From Methylovorus sp035565335 (lineage in GTDB: Bacteria; Pseudomonadota; Gammaproteobacteria; Burkholderiales; Methylophilaceae), in NCBI GenBank assembly GCA_035565335.1, contig DATMSO010000058.1, positions 1 through 42,169 on the forward strand: 42,169 nucleotides of DNA, in the 5' to 3' direction. How positions within the stretch are numbered: position 1 is the first letter of the stretch; each line of letters starts with the position of its first letter. Below are positions 34,183 to 41,860 of this stretch, piece after piece. Below the pieces are notes generated by a model that was given only the letters and a program-made list of their open reading frames with translations, ran no database searches and was not told the origin of the DNA. The position numbers and the translations under genes are program-made.

Positions 34183-34743
34183 CTACTGCATGCGCCGAAC
34201 GGCAAGCACTTGTGGTGTATGGTCATAATAGCGGCCCCAGTCAGGGCGCTCTTCGGCGGGCAAGCATTGAATATCGGCAACGCCCAGATGCACCAGCTGC
34301 ATGTTCAGCTTGAGCAGGGCATTGCGCAGACCGGGCGTCGCGGTGAAGACGGCCCATTCGGCCTGGCTGCCGTGCAGGTAAAGACTGACGCTGGCAAGCA
34401 GGTGGCGGATATGCACTGGCTGGAATACCGCCAGATTGCCGACTTCCAGAATCTGCTCGCGCGTGACCGTTTTGCCGGTGGCCGCACTCAGCATCAATTC
34501 CACCGGCTGATCCAGATAGGTTTCGAGAAACAGAGACTGCTCAGCCGCATGCCGGATGCCACACACTGCCTGCAAGTGTCCTTCATCATCGCGCATGCTC
34601 ATCAGGGTGGGCATGAAATGGCGGATACGCGCACTGTGCACCATGCGGAACACGCCTTTGACGAACAGCTCCAGCTCGGCACGGTCCGGCGCCTCCGGCC
34701 CGGATAGGGCTGTATGCAAACCACCCGCGACATGCAGCGGCAC
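34183..34743 (-). CDS. Thermostable-hemolysin-family (GNAT-fold) protein
   Basis: A 186-aa protein of the thermostable hemolysin family, which belongs to the acyltransferase (GNAT-like) clan. The family region is RIRHFMPTLMSMRDDEGHLQAVCGIRHA, then LFLETYLDQPVE and ILEVGNLAV. The family name comes from a Vibrio hemolysin; an acyltransferase role is inferred from the fold and from the ligase next door. It starts with GTG at 34743 if translated alone. A better start (ATG at 34825 with AGGAGAG) opens an 18-codon frame that ends at 34769 and is one base out of phase with this gene. It may therefore be frameshifted. First gene of the operon. Confidence 0.78.
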   Translation of the reverse strand: MPLHVAGGLHTALSGPEAPDRAELELFVKGVFRMVHSARIRHFMPTLMSMRDDEGHLQAVCGIRHAAEQSLFLETYLDQPVELMLSAATGKTVTREQILEVGNLAVFQPVHIRHLLASVSLYLHGSQAEWAVFTATPGLRNALLKLNMQLVHLGVADIQCLPAEERPDWGRYYDHTPQVLAVRRMQ

Positions 34744-34768
34744 AATGGCCTGCTGGCGCTTGGTGGAA

Positions 34769-34825
34769 TTAAGAATGATGGGCCTGGGTCAGGGCTTCTA
34801 GATCTACGCTGGGTGCCGGCAACAT
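34769..34825 (-). CDS. Short leader frame or detached 5' end of the hemolysin-family gene
   Basis: An 18-codon frame, MLPAPSVDLEALTQAHHS, begins 22 nt after the predicted sigma54 start and has a strong AGGAGAG ribosome site 5 nt before its ATG. It stops at TAA 25 bp before the GTG of the hemolysin-family frame, which is in the +1 phase. Either it is a leader peptide, or it is the true N-terminus joined by a frameshift at UCU-UAA. Confidence 0.45.
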   Translation of the reverse strand: MLPAPSVDLEALTQAHHS

Positions 34826-34857
34826 GACGACTCTCCTGTATGGGATAGTCATCATGT

Positions 34858-34874
34858 CGCAATGGGCATGCCAA
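34858..34874 (-). promoter_or_regulatory. Sigma54 promoter of the hemolysin-ANL-HDO operon
   Basis: On the minus strand TTGGCAT-GCCCA-TTGCG, with GG and GC exactly 10 nt apart. The predicted start is near 34847, 22 nt before the leader ATG. An A/T-rich tract (34884-34920) lies upstream, suitable for DNA bending. Confidence 0.68.
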
Positions 34875-34956
34875 CCTGTTATTCCAATATTTAATTATTT
34901 AAAATCATATACATAACTAAATACCACCATGGAAGACTAGCTGCACGGATTGTCAG

Positions 34957-34988
34957 GCCTGCAAGGGTTTCATACAAAATTTGCAGGC
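34957..34988. repeat. Inverted repeat, candidate activator site
   Basis: GCCTGCAA (34957-34964) and TTGCAGGC (34981-34988) are perfect 8-bp arms around a 16-bp spacer, centred about 126 bp upstream of the predicted sigma54 start. This distance is typical of enhancer sites. A plus-strand hairpin with TTTT is also possible, but no plus-strand gene ends here. Confidence 0.4.
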
Positions 34989-35042
34989 TTTTAAGTCAGA
35001 TAACAGGTCAGGCCATGAAAAAAACACAGCCCGGGCAAGCAC

Positions 35043-35576
35043 TTAGGGAGGGCAGTTAAGCGCTGGCTGGCTGGTGGTAAACGAGCCATCGGCCAATAAC
35101 CAGCCAACGGCCTTGACCCGGGCATCCACCTTGCAGGCTTCGATATAGCCAATGCCGCCCGGGGTATCGGCCACATAGCGCAAGACAGCCTCCTGCGAGG
35201 AGACCACATGCGGCGGCGTGGTGCCGTGGTAATAGGCTTCGTTCCAGTATTCGGTCTGGGCTTCCGGCAAGCTGCCCAGCACGCGCTGCGAAAACAGGCG
35301 CCGCTGCGGGCTGTCCGTCGGCAGATTCACCGGTTGCATGCGGATGCCTTCTGACCAGTAGAGCTTCTTGCGCCAATAGATCAGCGACAGGTCGACCAGG
35401 CTGCCGATTTTGCCACTCTGCGTTCTGGGCACCACCACGGCCAGGGTATCGGATACGGCCGCCTCTGCCGGCCCCATAAACAGGGAAGCCAGGCCAAGCG
35501 TCACCATGCCCGCCATCAGAACCGGAGTTCGCATGGGCAAGCCTCGCTGCAGCAATCGGCGAAAAAGGGCAGGCAT
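35043..35576 (-). CDS. Small PstS-like periplasmic binding protein
   Basis: A 177-aa exported protein with a signal peptide (to ...AEAA near residue 40 if the first ATG is used). The body has features of the phosphate/PBP-like family: LSLIYWRKKLYWSEGIRMQPVNLP, LFSQRVLGSLPEAQTEYWN and TPGGIGYIEA, similar to PstS-like domains that occur next to outer-membrane porins. It is shorter than transport PstS, so a sensing or accessory role is plausible. The ATG overlaps the porin stop by 1 nt (TGATG). A second ATG at 35534 would give a shorter signal peptide. Confidence 0.72.
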   Translation of the reverse strand: MPALFRRLLQRGLPMRTPVLMAGMVTLGLASLFMGPAEAAVSDTLAVVVPRTQSGKIGSLVDLSLIYWRKKLYWSEGIRMQPVNLPTDSPQRRLFSQRVLGSLPEAQTEYWNEAYYHGTTPPHVVSSQEAVLRYVADTPGGIGYIEACKVDARVKAVGWLLADGSFTTSQPALNCPP

Positions 35577-36571
35577 CAGAAGAGTATGGCGAAGGAAGAA
35601 AACAGGCCTTTGGGCGCATCCACACGTTCTTCGTCGCCCCCCACATACTCTAGTTTAAACACCCGGTTAGGCTGGAAACGCCAGGCTGTACCGACCACCC
35701 AGCGCTCGGCTGAGCCTTCGGCGGGTCGCTTGAAGTTTTCCACCCGGCCGACGGCAAACCAGCGGTTGCCCAGCGGGGCTACCGCCTGCAGATACCCACC
35801 GCTACCGCCATCGCGATTGTTGCTGTAGTAGCGCTGGAAAGCCTCGCCGCTGAACTCCCAGTCATCATGCTTGACCATAAAGTCGACACCAGCCATGCGG
35901 AATTGCGGCGACCCGGGAATCGCTTCGTTGAACTCCATCAGCGTGAGGCCCAGATTCAATTTTCCGGTAAAGGCAAAACGTCCGCCGTGCGCGTCGCGAT
36001 ATTGGATTTCATCGCCATCGAGATGCTGATCCTGCAGGGCTTCGGCAAAAAACGTGTACTCGAATGCCTGGTTTTCGAAAGACTTGGCGCCATAGAGCAT
36101 GACGCCGTTGATGGATTGCGGGAACAGGCGACTGGTGGAAATGGGACGGGTGGTGGTCCACACCAGCGGCGCCGCATGGATAAGATTCCAGCGACCGGCC
36201 GGCGTCAGGAAACGACCAGCCCGCAGATTGTATTGTTCGGAAATGTTGTAATCGAAGTAGAAGCGCTCAAGGTCGATCTTGGCGCCATCATTGGTAAAGC
36301 CCTGGCCGGATTTCCAGCTGACCGGTTTTTCCTGCTCTAGCTCGGAAAAAAAGCGCCAGCGGCCTTCGCCTTCCCAGCGCAGCAAAAAACTGACCTCTTC
36401 CAGACTGGCTTCTGATTTGCCGCCCGGGTGCACATTAACATAAGCACTGGAGTAGCCGCCCAGCTTGAAGCCATCGAGAAAACCTCCCGTGGTATCGTCC
36501 GCGCTCGCAGACTTGCAGAGGCTGAGAGCGACGACTACACTCAACACCCCATAGCAGCTTATTGCACGCAT
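35576..36571 (-). CDS. Outer-membrane porin-like beta-barrel protein
   Basis: A 331-aa protein with a signal peptide ending SASA (residue 24). Repeated amphipathic strands with aromatic ends follow (RWRFFSELEQE, LERFYFDYNI, FEYTFFAEAL), and it ends in Phe (FAILF) as outer-membrane barrels do. The presence of NLRAGRFLTPAGRWN resembles the phosphate-selective/carbohydrate porin group. The substrate is unknown. The ATG at 36571 has GGGGA upstream; the frame stays open upstream, but the signal peptide sets the start. It is divergent from the sensor kinase gene and coupled to the PstS-like gene. Confidence 0.75.
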   Translation of the reverse strand: MRAISCYGVLSVVVALSLCKSASADDTTGGFLDGFKLGGYSSAYVNVHPGGKSEASLEEVSFLLRWEGEGRWRFFSELEQEKPVSWKSGQGFTNDGAKIDLERFYFDYNISEQYNLRAGRFLTPAGRWNLIHAAPLVWTTTRPISTSRLFPQSINGVMLYGAKSFENQAFEYTFFAEALQDQHLDGDEIQYRDAHGGRFAFTGKLNLGLTLMEFNEAIPGSPQFRMAGVDFMVKHDDWEFSGEAFQRYYSNNRDGGSGGYLQAVAPLGNRWFAVGRVENFKRPAEGSAERWVVGTAWRFQPNRVFKLEYVGGDEERVDAPKGLFSSFAILF

Positions 36572-36614
36572 ACATTCCCCAGCGTATGAATCACCGAAAA
36601 CACCTTTCTGACCG

Positions 36615-36647
36615 CTCGTGCGACGCGTTACATACGCTGCGCACGAG
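36615..36647. repeat. Inverted repeat in the divergent porin/kinase promoter region
   Basis: CTCGTGCG (36615-36622) and CGCACGAG (36640-36647) are perfect 8-bp arms with a 17-bp spacer. A second overlapping repeat, CGAGAA-N11-TTCTCG, spans 36644-36666. They lie between the porin and kinase starts, so either is a candidate operator. The binding protein is unknown. Confidence 0.45.
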
Positions 36648-36677
36648 AACGTTTTTGCGATTCTCGCACTGAACCCC

Positions 36678-38357
36678 ATGCGCAGCAAAGCATTACCCAT
36701 CCGTTTCATACTGCTAGGTGCGTTTCTGCTGGCGGGTTTGCTGCCTCCGCTGCTGATTACCGGCATGGCGTTTTACGAGGCCAGAAGCGCGCTGAAGACG
36801 GAAATCAAGCGCGACATGACCACGCGCGCGATTGCCACGGCCGATGAAGTGGATCGCATGATGTTTGAGCGTTTGCAGAATGTGGCGTCATGGAGCCAGC
36901 TCGAAATCATGCAGGAAATCCGCATTGATGACGTCGACAAGCGTCTGTCCAAATTCCTGAGCGATCTCAAGCAAAGCTACCGCGATATTTACGTTGAGCT
37001 GTATGTGGTCAACAACCAGGGTGTGATCGTGGCTTCAAGCAATATCCAGCGTATCGGCCAGCAGCACAAGGCTATCCAGCCTTGGCAAAGAGCCAGCTTG
37101 CCACAGACGCAGATCAGCCTGGGGGCGATCAGCCACGATCAGTTGCCCATGCTCGCCACCATCTACAGCACCACGACAGAAGCCCCGGTCGGGCAACTGG
37201 TGGCCGTTTTTGACTGGCTGCAGATACAGCATGTGCTGGAAAGTGCGGTCACCGGCCGCAGCGCCGCCGCACTTTACGATAACCAGCAGCATCTCCTCAG
37301 CAGCACCAGCTGCTGGCATGCCATCCACCTGGCAAAAAAACTGAGCAGTCACGCCAAAACCAATGGGTACCAGAACTTTGCCGGCTTTGACTGGCGGGTG
37401 GATATTCTGCAAAACCGCGCGCAGGCCATGACACCAGTGCGCCAGATGGCGTATATATTCCTGGCCTTGCTTCTGGTCACCGTGGCGCTGGCGACCCTGA
37501 TCGCCGTGCCGGTAGCGCGCGCGATTACGCGCCCCATCGCCAAGCTGACGGATTTTGCCCTGGGCTTTATGCGGGCACCAAGCAATATGGCGCCACCGCG
37601 CGGTGGCCCGGCGGAAATTGACGCCATGTCCCACGCCTTTGCCCGCATGATTGAAGACCTGGAACGCTCCAAGGAAAACCTGACCCGCGCGGCCAAGCTG
37701 GCTGTGGTCGGGGAAATGGCGGCAGCCATGAGCCATGAAGTGCGCACGCCGCTCGGCATATTGCGCTCATCCGCCCAGGTATTGCTGCGGGAACCCACGC
37801 TGAGCGAAGAGGGACGCGAAGTCTGCGGTTTCATCATCAGCGAGACCGAGCGCCTGAACAAGCTGGTATCGACGCTGATTGATTCGGCCCGCCCGCGTCT
37901 GCCCAATTTCACCCCGGTTGATCTCAGCCAGCTGTGTTCGCAGTCAGCCGCCATGCTGCGCATACAGGCAGAAAAGAAGCACATCGTGCTGGAGACGCAA
38001 CTGGATGCCGGCCTCATTGCCACCTGCGATCCCGAGCAGATGACCCAGGTACTGCTCAACTTGCTGCTGAATGCCATTCAGGTATTGCCAGAAGGCGGCC
38101 ATATTGTGCTGGGCAGCAGCAAGACCGATGACCAGGTCTGCATTACTGTTTCCGACAACGGCCCGGGGATTCCTGAAGAACACCGCGAGCAGGTGTTTGA
38201 CCCATTCTTTACCAAGCGCCGCGGCGGCATAGGCCTGGGCCTGTCCGTGGTCAGGCAGATTGTGCAGGCGCACCATGGCAGCATACGCGCCGGCACCAGT
38301 GCGCTGGGCGGCGCCGAATTCCGTATTTTGTTACCTCTTTCCGGAGTAGAACCTTAA
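36678..38357 (+). CDS. Membrane sensor histidine kinase
   Basis: A 559-aa kinase with a first transmembrane helix at about 10-32 and a periplasmic domain of some 220 residues with a dCache-like VVNNQGVIVAS segment. A second helix lies at about 257-279, then HAMP (RAITRPIAKLTDFALGF) and a dimerisation/phosphoacceptor domain with His353 (SHEVRTPLG). The ATPase domain follows, with the N box (LLNLLLNAIQ), DNGPGI and GGIGLGLSVV. The ATG at 36678 is chosen; a GTG at 36618 would add 20 residues. The regulator gene follows with no gap. It is divergent from the porin gene. The ligand is unknown. Confidence 0.93.
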   Translation: MRSKALPIRFILLGAFLLAGLLPPLLITGMAFYEARSALKTEIKRDMTTRAIATADEVDRMMFERLQNVASWSQLEIMQEIRIDDVDKRLSKFLSDLKQSYRDIYVELYVVNNQGVIVASSNIQRIGQQHKAIQPWQRASLPQTQISLGAISHDQLPMLATIYSTTTEAPVGQLVAVFDWLQIQHVLESAVTGRSAAALYDNQQHLLSSTSCWHAIHLAKKLSSHAKTNGYQNFAGFDWRVDILQNRAQAMTPVRQMAYIFLALLLVTVALATLIAVPVARAITRPIAKLTDFALGFMRAPSNMAPPRGGPAEIDAMSHAFARMIEDLERSKENLTRAAKLAVVGEMAAAMSHEVRTPLGILRSSAQVLLREPTLSEEGREVCGFIISETERLNKLVSTLIDSARPRLPNFTPVDLSQLCSQSAAMLRIQAEKKHIVLETQLDAGLIATCDPEQMTQVLLNLLLNAIQVLPEGGHIVLGSSKTDDQVCITVSDNGPGIPEEHREQVFDPFFTKRRGGIGLGLSVVRQIVQAHHGSIRAGTSALGGAEFRILLPLSGVEP

Positions 38358-39716
38358 ATGTCCCCTCTCAAACGCATCCTGGCATTGGACGATGAACCCA
38401 ATATGCGCCGCCTGCTGGAAATCAGCCTGCGACAGGCGGGTTACCAGCCGGTCGTCGCCGAGCATGGTCGCCAGGCGCTGGATATCCTGCGCGAAGGCGG
38501 CGCAGACCTGGTGGTCAGTGATTTGCACATGCCGGTGATGGATGGTTTGCAACTCCTGCAGGCCATGCAGAAAGAGGGGCTGGAAATACCGGTGATTATC
38601 GTGACCGCGCAGGGCGAAATCAGCACGGCGGTGGCCGCGATGAAGCTTGGCGCCTCGGATTATATTTTGCGTCCGTTTGATCTGGAAACCCTGGAAATTG
38701 CCATTGAGCGTGCGCTTTCGCTAAGCCGCCTGAAACTGGAAAACAAGTTTTTGCGCGACGAAGTCCACGGCGATGAAGGCATGGTGGGGCAGAGTCCGGC
38801 CATCCAGCGCGTGCAGCAAGCCATACGCCAGGTCGCGCCGGAAAAAGCCACTACGCTGATCGTGGGCGAAACCGGCACCGGCAAGGAATTGGTAGCGCGC
38901 GGCGTGCACCAGCTTTCGCCGCGTCAGAATGCCTTGTTCGTAGCAGTCAATTGCGCGGCGATCCCCTCGGAAATGCTGGAGTCGGAGCTGTTTGGCCATG
39001 AGCGCGGCGCGTTTACCGGCGCCATCAAGGAGCGCATCGGCAAATTCGAGCTAGCACATGGCGGCACACTCTTTCTGGACGAAGTGACAGAAATGCCCGT
39101 CAACCTGCAGGCCAAGCTGCTACGTGCGCTGCAGGAAGGCGTGATTGAGCGGCTGGGCAGCAACCGTGCCACCGCCGTCGATATCCGGGTGATTGCCGCC
39201 ACCAATCGCGACCCGCTGCAAGCCGTCAAGGAAGGCAAGCTACGCGAGGATCTGTATTACCGGCTGAATGTGTTCCGCATTGACCTGCCGCCCTTGCGCG
39301 ATCGTCAGGGCGATATTCCCTTGCTAGTGTCGCATTTTCTGCAGAAACGCCAGGCCAGCATCAGTGAGGCCGCCTTGTTTGCGCTGCAGTCGTATGGCTG
39401 GCCGGGCAATGTACGTGAGCTGGAAAACGTATTGGAACGCGCCTGCATCGTCTGCGGAAAGTCGCCGATTGAGCCGCAACACCTGCCAGCCGATATCCTG
39501 AGCGCCAGCCCCCTGCCCGCCACTGCATCCCCCGACAATGCCACTGCCGTGCTGTCCTTGCCACTGGCGACCGAAGCGCTGGAGAAGAAGCTGATCGAAG
39601 CCGCTTTGCGCCAGAGCAAAGGCAATAAAAGCCGGGCCGCCAAGCTGCTCGATATCAGCGAACGTTCGCTGTGGTACAAGCTCAGCCGTTACAAGCTGGA
39701 TGACACGGCGGAGTAA
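38358..39716 (+). CDS. NtrC-family sigma54-dependent response regulator
   Basis: A 452-aa regulator. The receiver domain has the acidic pair Asp11-Asp12, phosphoacceptor Asp55 (VSDLHMP) and Thr83, but the usual lysine is Arg105 (YILRPFD). The AAA+ domain has Walker A GETGTGKE (170-177), the GAFTGA loop (217-222) that contacts sigma54, and LFLDEV (238-243). A Fis-type HTH ends it (NKSRAAKLLDISERSLWYKLSRY). It starts immediately after the kinase stop. The sigma54 promoter of the nearby five-gene operon is an obvious candidate target, which is inference. Confidence 0.95.
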   Translation: MSPLKRILALDDEPNMRRLLEISLRQAGYQPVVAEHGRQALDILREGGADLVVSDLHMPVMDGLQLLQAMQKEGLEIPVIIVTAQGEISTAVAAMKLGASDYILRPFDLETLEIAIERALSLSRLKLENKFLRDEVHGDEGMVGQSPAIQRVQQAIRQVAPEKATTLIVGETGTGKELVARGVHQLSPRQNALFVAVNCAAIPSEMLESELFGHERGAFTGAIKERIGKFELAHGGTLFLDEVTEMPVNLQAKLLRALQEGVIERLGSNRATAVDIRVIAATNRDPLQAVKEGKLREDLYYRLNVFRIDLPPLRDRQGDIPLLVSHFLQKRQASISEAALFALQSYGWPGNVRELENVLERACIVCGKSPIEPQHLPADILSASPLPATASPDNATAVLSLPLATEALEKKLIEAALRQSKGNKSRAAKLLDISERSLWYKLSRYKLDDTAE

Positions 39717-39763
39717 CCGCAAGCCCTTGGGTGCATTGGCAGAACTTGATACCAAGGCATGGA

Positions 39764-39791
39764 TTGAAACTACGGGCCCAGGCGCTATAAT
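39764..39791 (+). promoter_or_regulatory. Strong sigma70 promoter of the PCMT-family gene
   Basis: TTGAAA (39764-39769), a 16-bp spacer and a perfect TATAAT (39786-39791). The predicted start is near 39798, 24 bp before the ATG. Confidence 0.8.
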
Positions 39792-39821
39792 CGAGCACTC
39801 ACTGACCATGCGACGGAAGCC

Positions 39822-40487
39822 ATGATGATGCATAAAGATGTAGAACAAGCACGTTTCAACATGATTGAGCAGCAGATCCGCACATGGGAAGTGCTGGATG
39901 CCCGGGTACTGGACCTGTTAAGCCAGGTGCCTCGCGAGGATTTTGTGCCGGAGCAATACCGTGGTCTGGCATTTGCTGATCTGGAAATTCCAATCGGGGC
40001 TGGTCAGCAGATGCTTTCGCCCAAGATGGAAGGCCGCATTGTACAGGCGCTGGACATCAGCAAAACCGACCGTGTGCTTGAAATCGGCACCGGCAGCGGT
40101 TATCTGACGGCCTTGCTGGCAACGCTCGCAAAAGAAGTGGTCAGCCTGGAAATTCATGCCGATCTTAGCGTCGCCGCCCAACGCAAGTTGCAGCAGCACG
40201 GCATCCACAATGTGAATCTGGAAATTGCCGATGGCAGCCAAGGCTGGGCCACCGGCGCACCTTACGATGTGATTGTGTTTACCGGCTCACTGCCGTTGCT
40301 TCCTGTCATCGCCGAACAGCAACTGGCCACCAATGGCCGCCTGTTTGCCGTGGTAGGCGAAGGCCCTGCCATGGAAGCCACCATGATCCGTCGCGTCAGC
40401 GCCGATAGTTTCCGTCGCGACGTGCTGTTTGAAACCGCATTGCCTCCGCTGGAAAACGCACCGCATCCCACTCGTTTCGAATTTTAA
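39822..40487 (+). CDS. Protein-L-isoaspartate O-methyltransferase family protein
   Basis: A 221-aa SAM-dependent methyltransferase. The SAM motif is VLEIGTGSGYLTALLA (about residues 85-100), and QQMLSPKMEGRIVQAL resembles the PCMT region that binds substrate. This divergent group is common in betaproteobacteria, often next to tolC, and its activity on isoaspartyl residues is not certain. Three in-frame ATGs occur in a row (39822, 39825, 39828); GGAA lies just upstream, so the exact start is open by two codons. The end is followed by a 72-bp gap to the next gene. Confidence 0.85.
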   Translation: MMMHKDVEQARFNMIEQQIRTWEVLDARVLDLLSQVPREDFVPEQYRGLAFADLEIPIGAGQQMLSPKMEGRIVQALDISKTDRVLEIGTGSGYLTALLATLAKEVVSLEIHADLSVAAQRKLQQHGIHNVNLEIADGSQGWATGAPYDVIVFTGSLPLLPVIAEQQLATNGRLFAVVGEGPAMEATMIRRVSADSFRRDVLFETALPPLENAPHPTRFEF

Positions 40488-40559
40488 GCGCTCGCGCATG
40501 CGTGTTTTCCGGTTTGCGGGCTGTGCAAAATCAGTCCGCACCCTTCTGATGGCCGCCTC

Positions 40560-41120
40560 ATGAATAAACCTGCCCTGATTGCCCAACGCCACCTGAGCCA
40601 GGTGGTGGTGATTGATGTGCAGCAAAAGCTTTGCGCCGCCATGCCTGCCGAAGCAGCACAAACCATGCTGCGCAATATCGGCATCTTGCTGCAGGCTGCT
40701 GCGCTGCTGGATGTTCCATCACTTTATACCGAGCAATATCCGCAAGGCCTGGGACCAACCATGGAGGCCTTGCAGCCTTGGCTGGAGAAAACGCCGCGCG
40801 TTGAGAAAACCGTGTTTTCCTGCTGGCAGGCGCCGGGATTTCGCCAGCACCTGACTAGCGACAGACCGCAAATCGTGCTGGCCGGCATGGAAGCACACAT
40901 CTGCGTCTTACAAACCGCACTGGATTTGCAGGCGCATGGGCATCAGGTGATCATCGCGGCCGATGCCGTGCTTTCGCGCCAGATCGCGCATCGGGATAAC
41001 GCTCTGCAGCGTCTGCTACAGGCTGGCGTGATGGTCAGCAATACCGAGTCCATCGTGTTTGAATGGCTGGGCGCCGCAGGCAGCGATGCCTTCAAGCAGA
41101 TCAGCAAACTGATACGCTGA
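40560..41120 (+). CDS. Isochorismatase-like hydrolase
   Basis: A 186-aa cysteine-hydrolase superfamily protein with the triad Asp19 (VVIDVQ), Lys83 (VEKTVFS) and Cys115 (EAHICVLQTA). The loop GMEAHICV is the nucleophile elbow typical of the family. The substrate is unknown; members of this subgroup are usually annotated only as hydrolases. It precedes the unrecognised membrane protein by 6 bp, so the two may be co-translated. Confidence 0.9.
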   Translation: MNKPALIAQRHLSQVVVIDVQQKLCAAMPAEAAQTMLRNIGILLQAAALLDVPSLYTEQYPQGLGPTMEALQPWLEKTPRVEKTVFSCWQAPGFRQHLTSDRPQIVLAGMEAHICVLQTALDLQAHGHQVIIAADAVLSRQIAHRDNALQRLLQAGVMVSNTESIVFEWLGAAGSDAFKQISKLIR

Positions 41121-41126
41121 TTGATC

Positions 41127-41732
41127 ATGACGTTTGCGGGCATCTCCTGGCGACGTCTAGCCTTTATCCTGCTGATTGCCTGGGGCGCCTTTCATCACTG
41201 GCAACAACGCGCCGAACAGCATGGCCCGGGCGTGATTGCCGCCGACAGTCCGATACAGCAGCCGGTTTCCCATGCCATCCCATTTCAGCTCAATGGCTAC
41301 CAGATTACGCCACTGGCCAACATCAGCCTTAACGCCCGCGTGCTCTCCACCCGGCAATACCGGCTGGATCGTGCCGCCCAATTGTCACCCGTCGATCTCG
41401 CGCTGGGCTGGGGGCGCATGTCCGATGAAACCGTGTTATCCAAGATCAGCATGAGCCAGAGCGGCCGCTTTTATTTCTGGCGCGTAGAGCAGTTTCCTAT
41501 CCCGCGCGAAGAAATCGAACAACATAGCGCCAATATGCATATGGTGCCTGCCGACCCGAGAATTGCGCGGCAACTGACCTCCATACGCGTGGGTCAGCGC
41601 GTGCGTATCCAGGGACAGCTGATCGAAGCCAAAGGAGCGGATGGCTGGACCTGGCGCAGTTCCCTCACCCGCAACGATACTGGCAATGGCGCATGCGAGT
41701 TGGTGCTAGTGAAATCGCTGATGGTGGAATAG
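41127..41732 (+). CDS. Membrane-anchored protein of unknown function
   Basis: A 201-aa protein with a single N-terminal transmembrane helix (RLAFILLIAWGAFHHW). The periplasmic part is beta-rich, with LNGYQITPLANISLNARVLSTRQY and a C-terminal IRVGQRVRIQGQLIEAKGADGWTWRSSLTRND that looks like an OB-type barrel. I do not recognise a named family. ATG at 41127 is used, and a TTG directly abutting the upstream stop (41121) is possible. It lies 6 bp after the isochorismatase-like gene. Confidence 0.68.
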   Translation: MTFAGISWRRLAFILLIAWGAFHHWQQRAEQHGPGVIAADSPIQQPVSHAIPFQLNGYQITPLANISLNARVLSTRQYRLDRAAQLSPVDLALGWGRMSDETVLSKISMSQSGRFYFWRVEQFPIPREEIEQHSANMHMVPADPRIARQLTSIRVGQRVRIQGQLIEAKGADGWTWRSSLTRNDTGNGACELVLVKSLMVE

Positions 41733-41860
41733 GCGGGCGGACGGGCTTTAGAAACAAGGCCTGGCTCAAGAACTAGTGGTATCCAGAATCAAGCATGCCA
41801 TAAGCTCGCGTCAGCTAATGATGCCCAGCAGAATTAGAAGCTGGCTGGGGCAATGGGATA

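Noticed and set aside
34957..34988. Terminator hairpin after the PstS-like gene
   Set aside because: On the minus strand, where that gene runs, no T-run follows; the plus-strand TTTT has no gene to terminate.
41733..41860. Terminator or small RNA between the unrecognised membrane protein and waaA
   Set aside because: No stable stem with a T-run and no promoter-like element was found.
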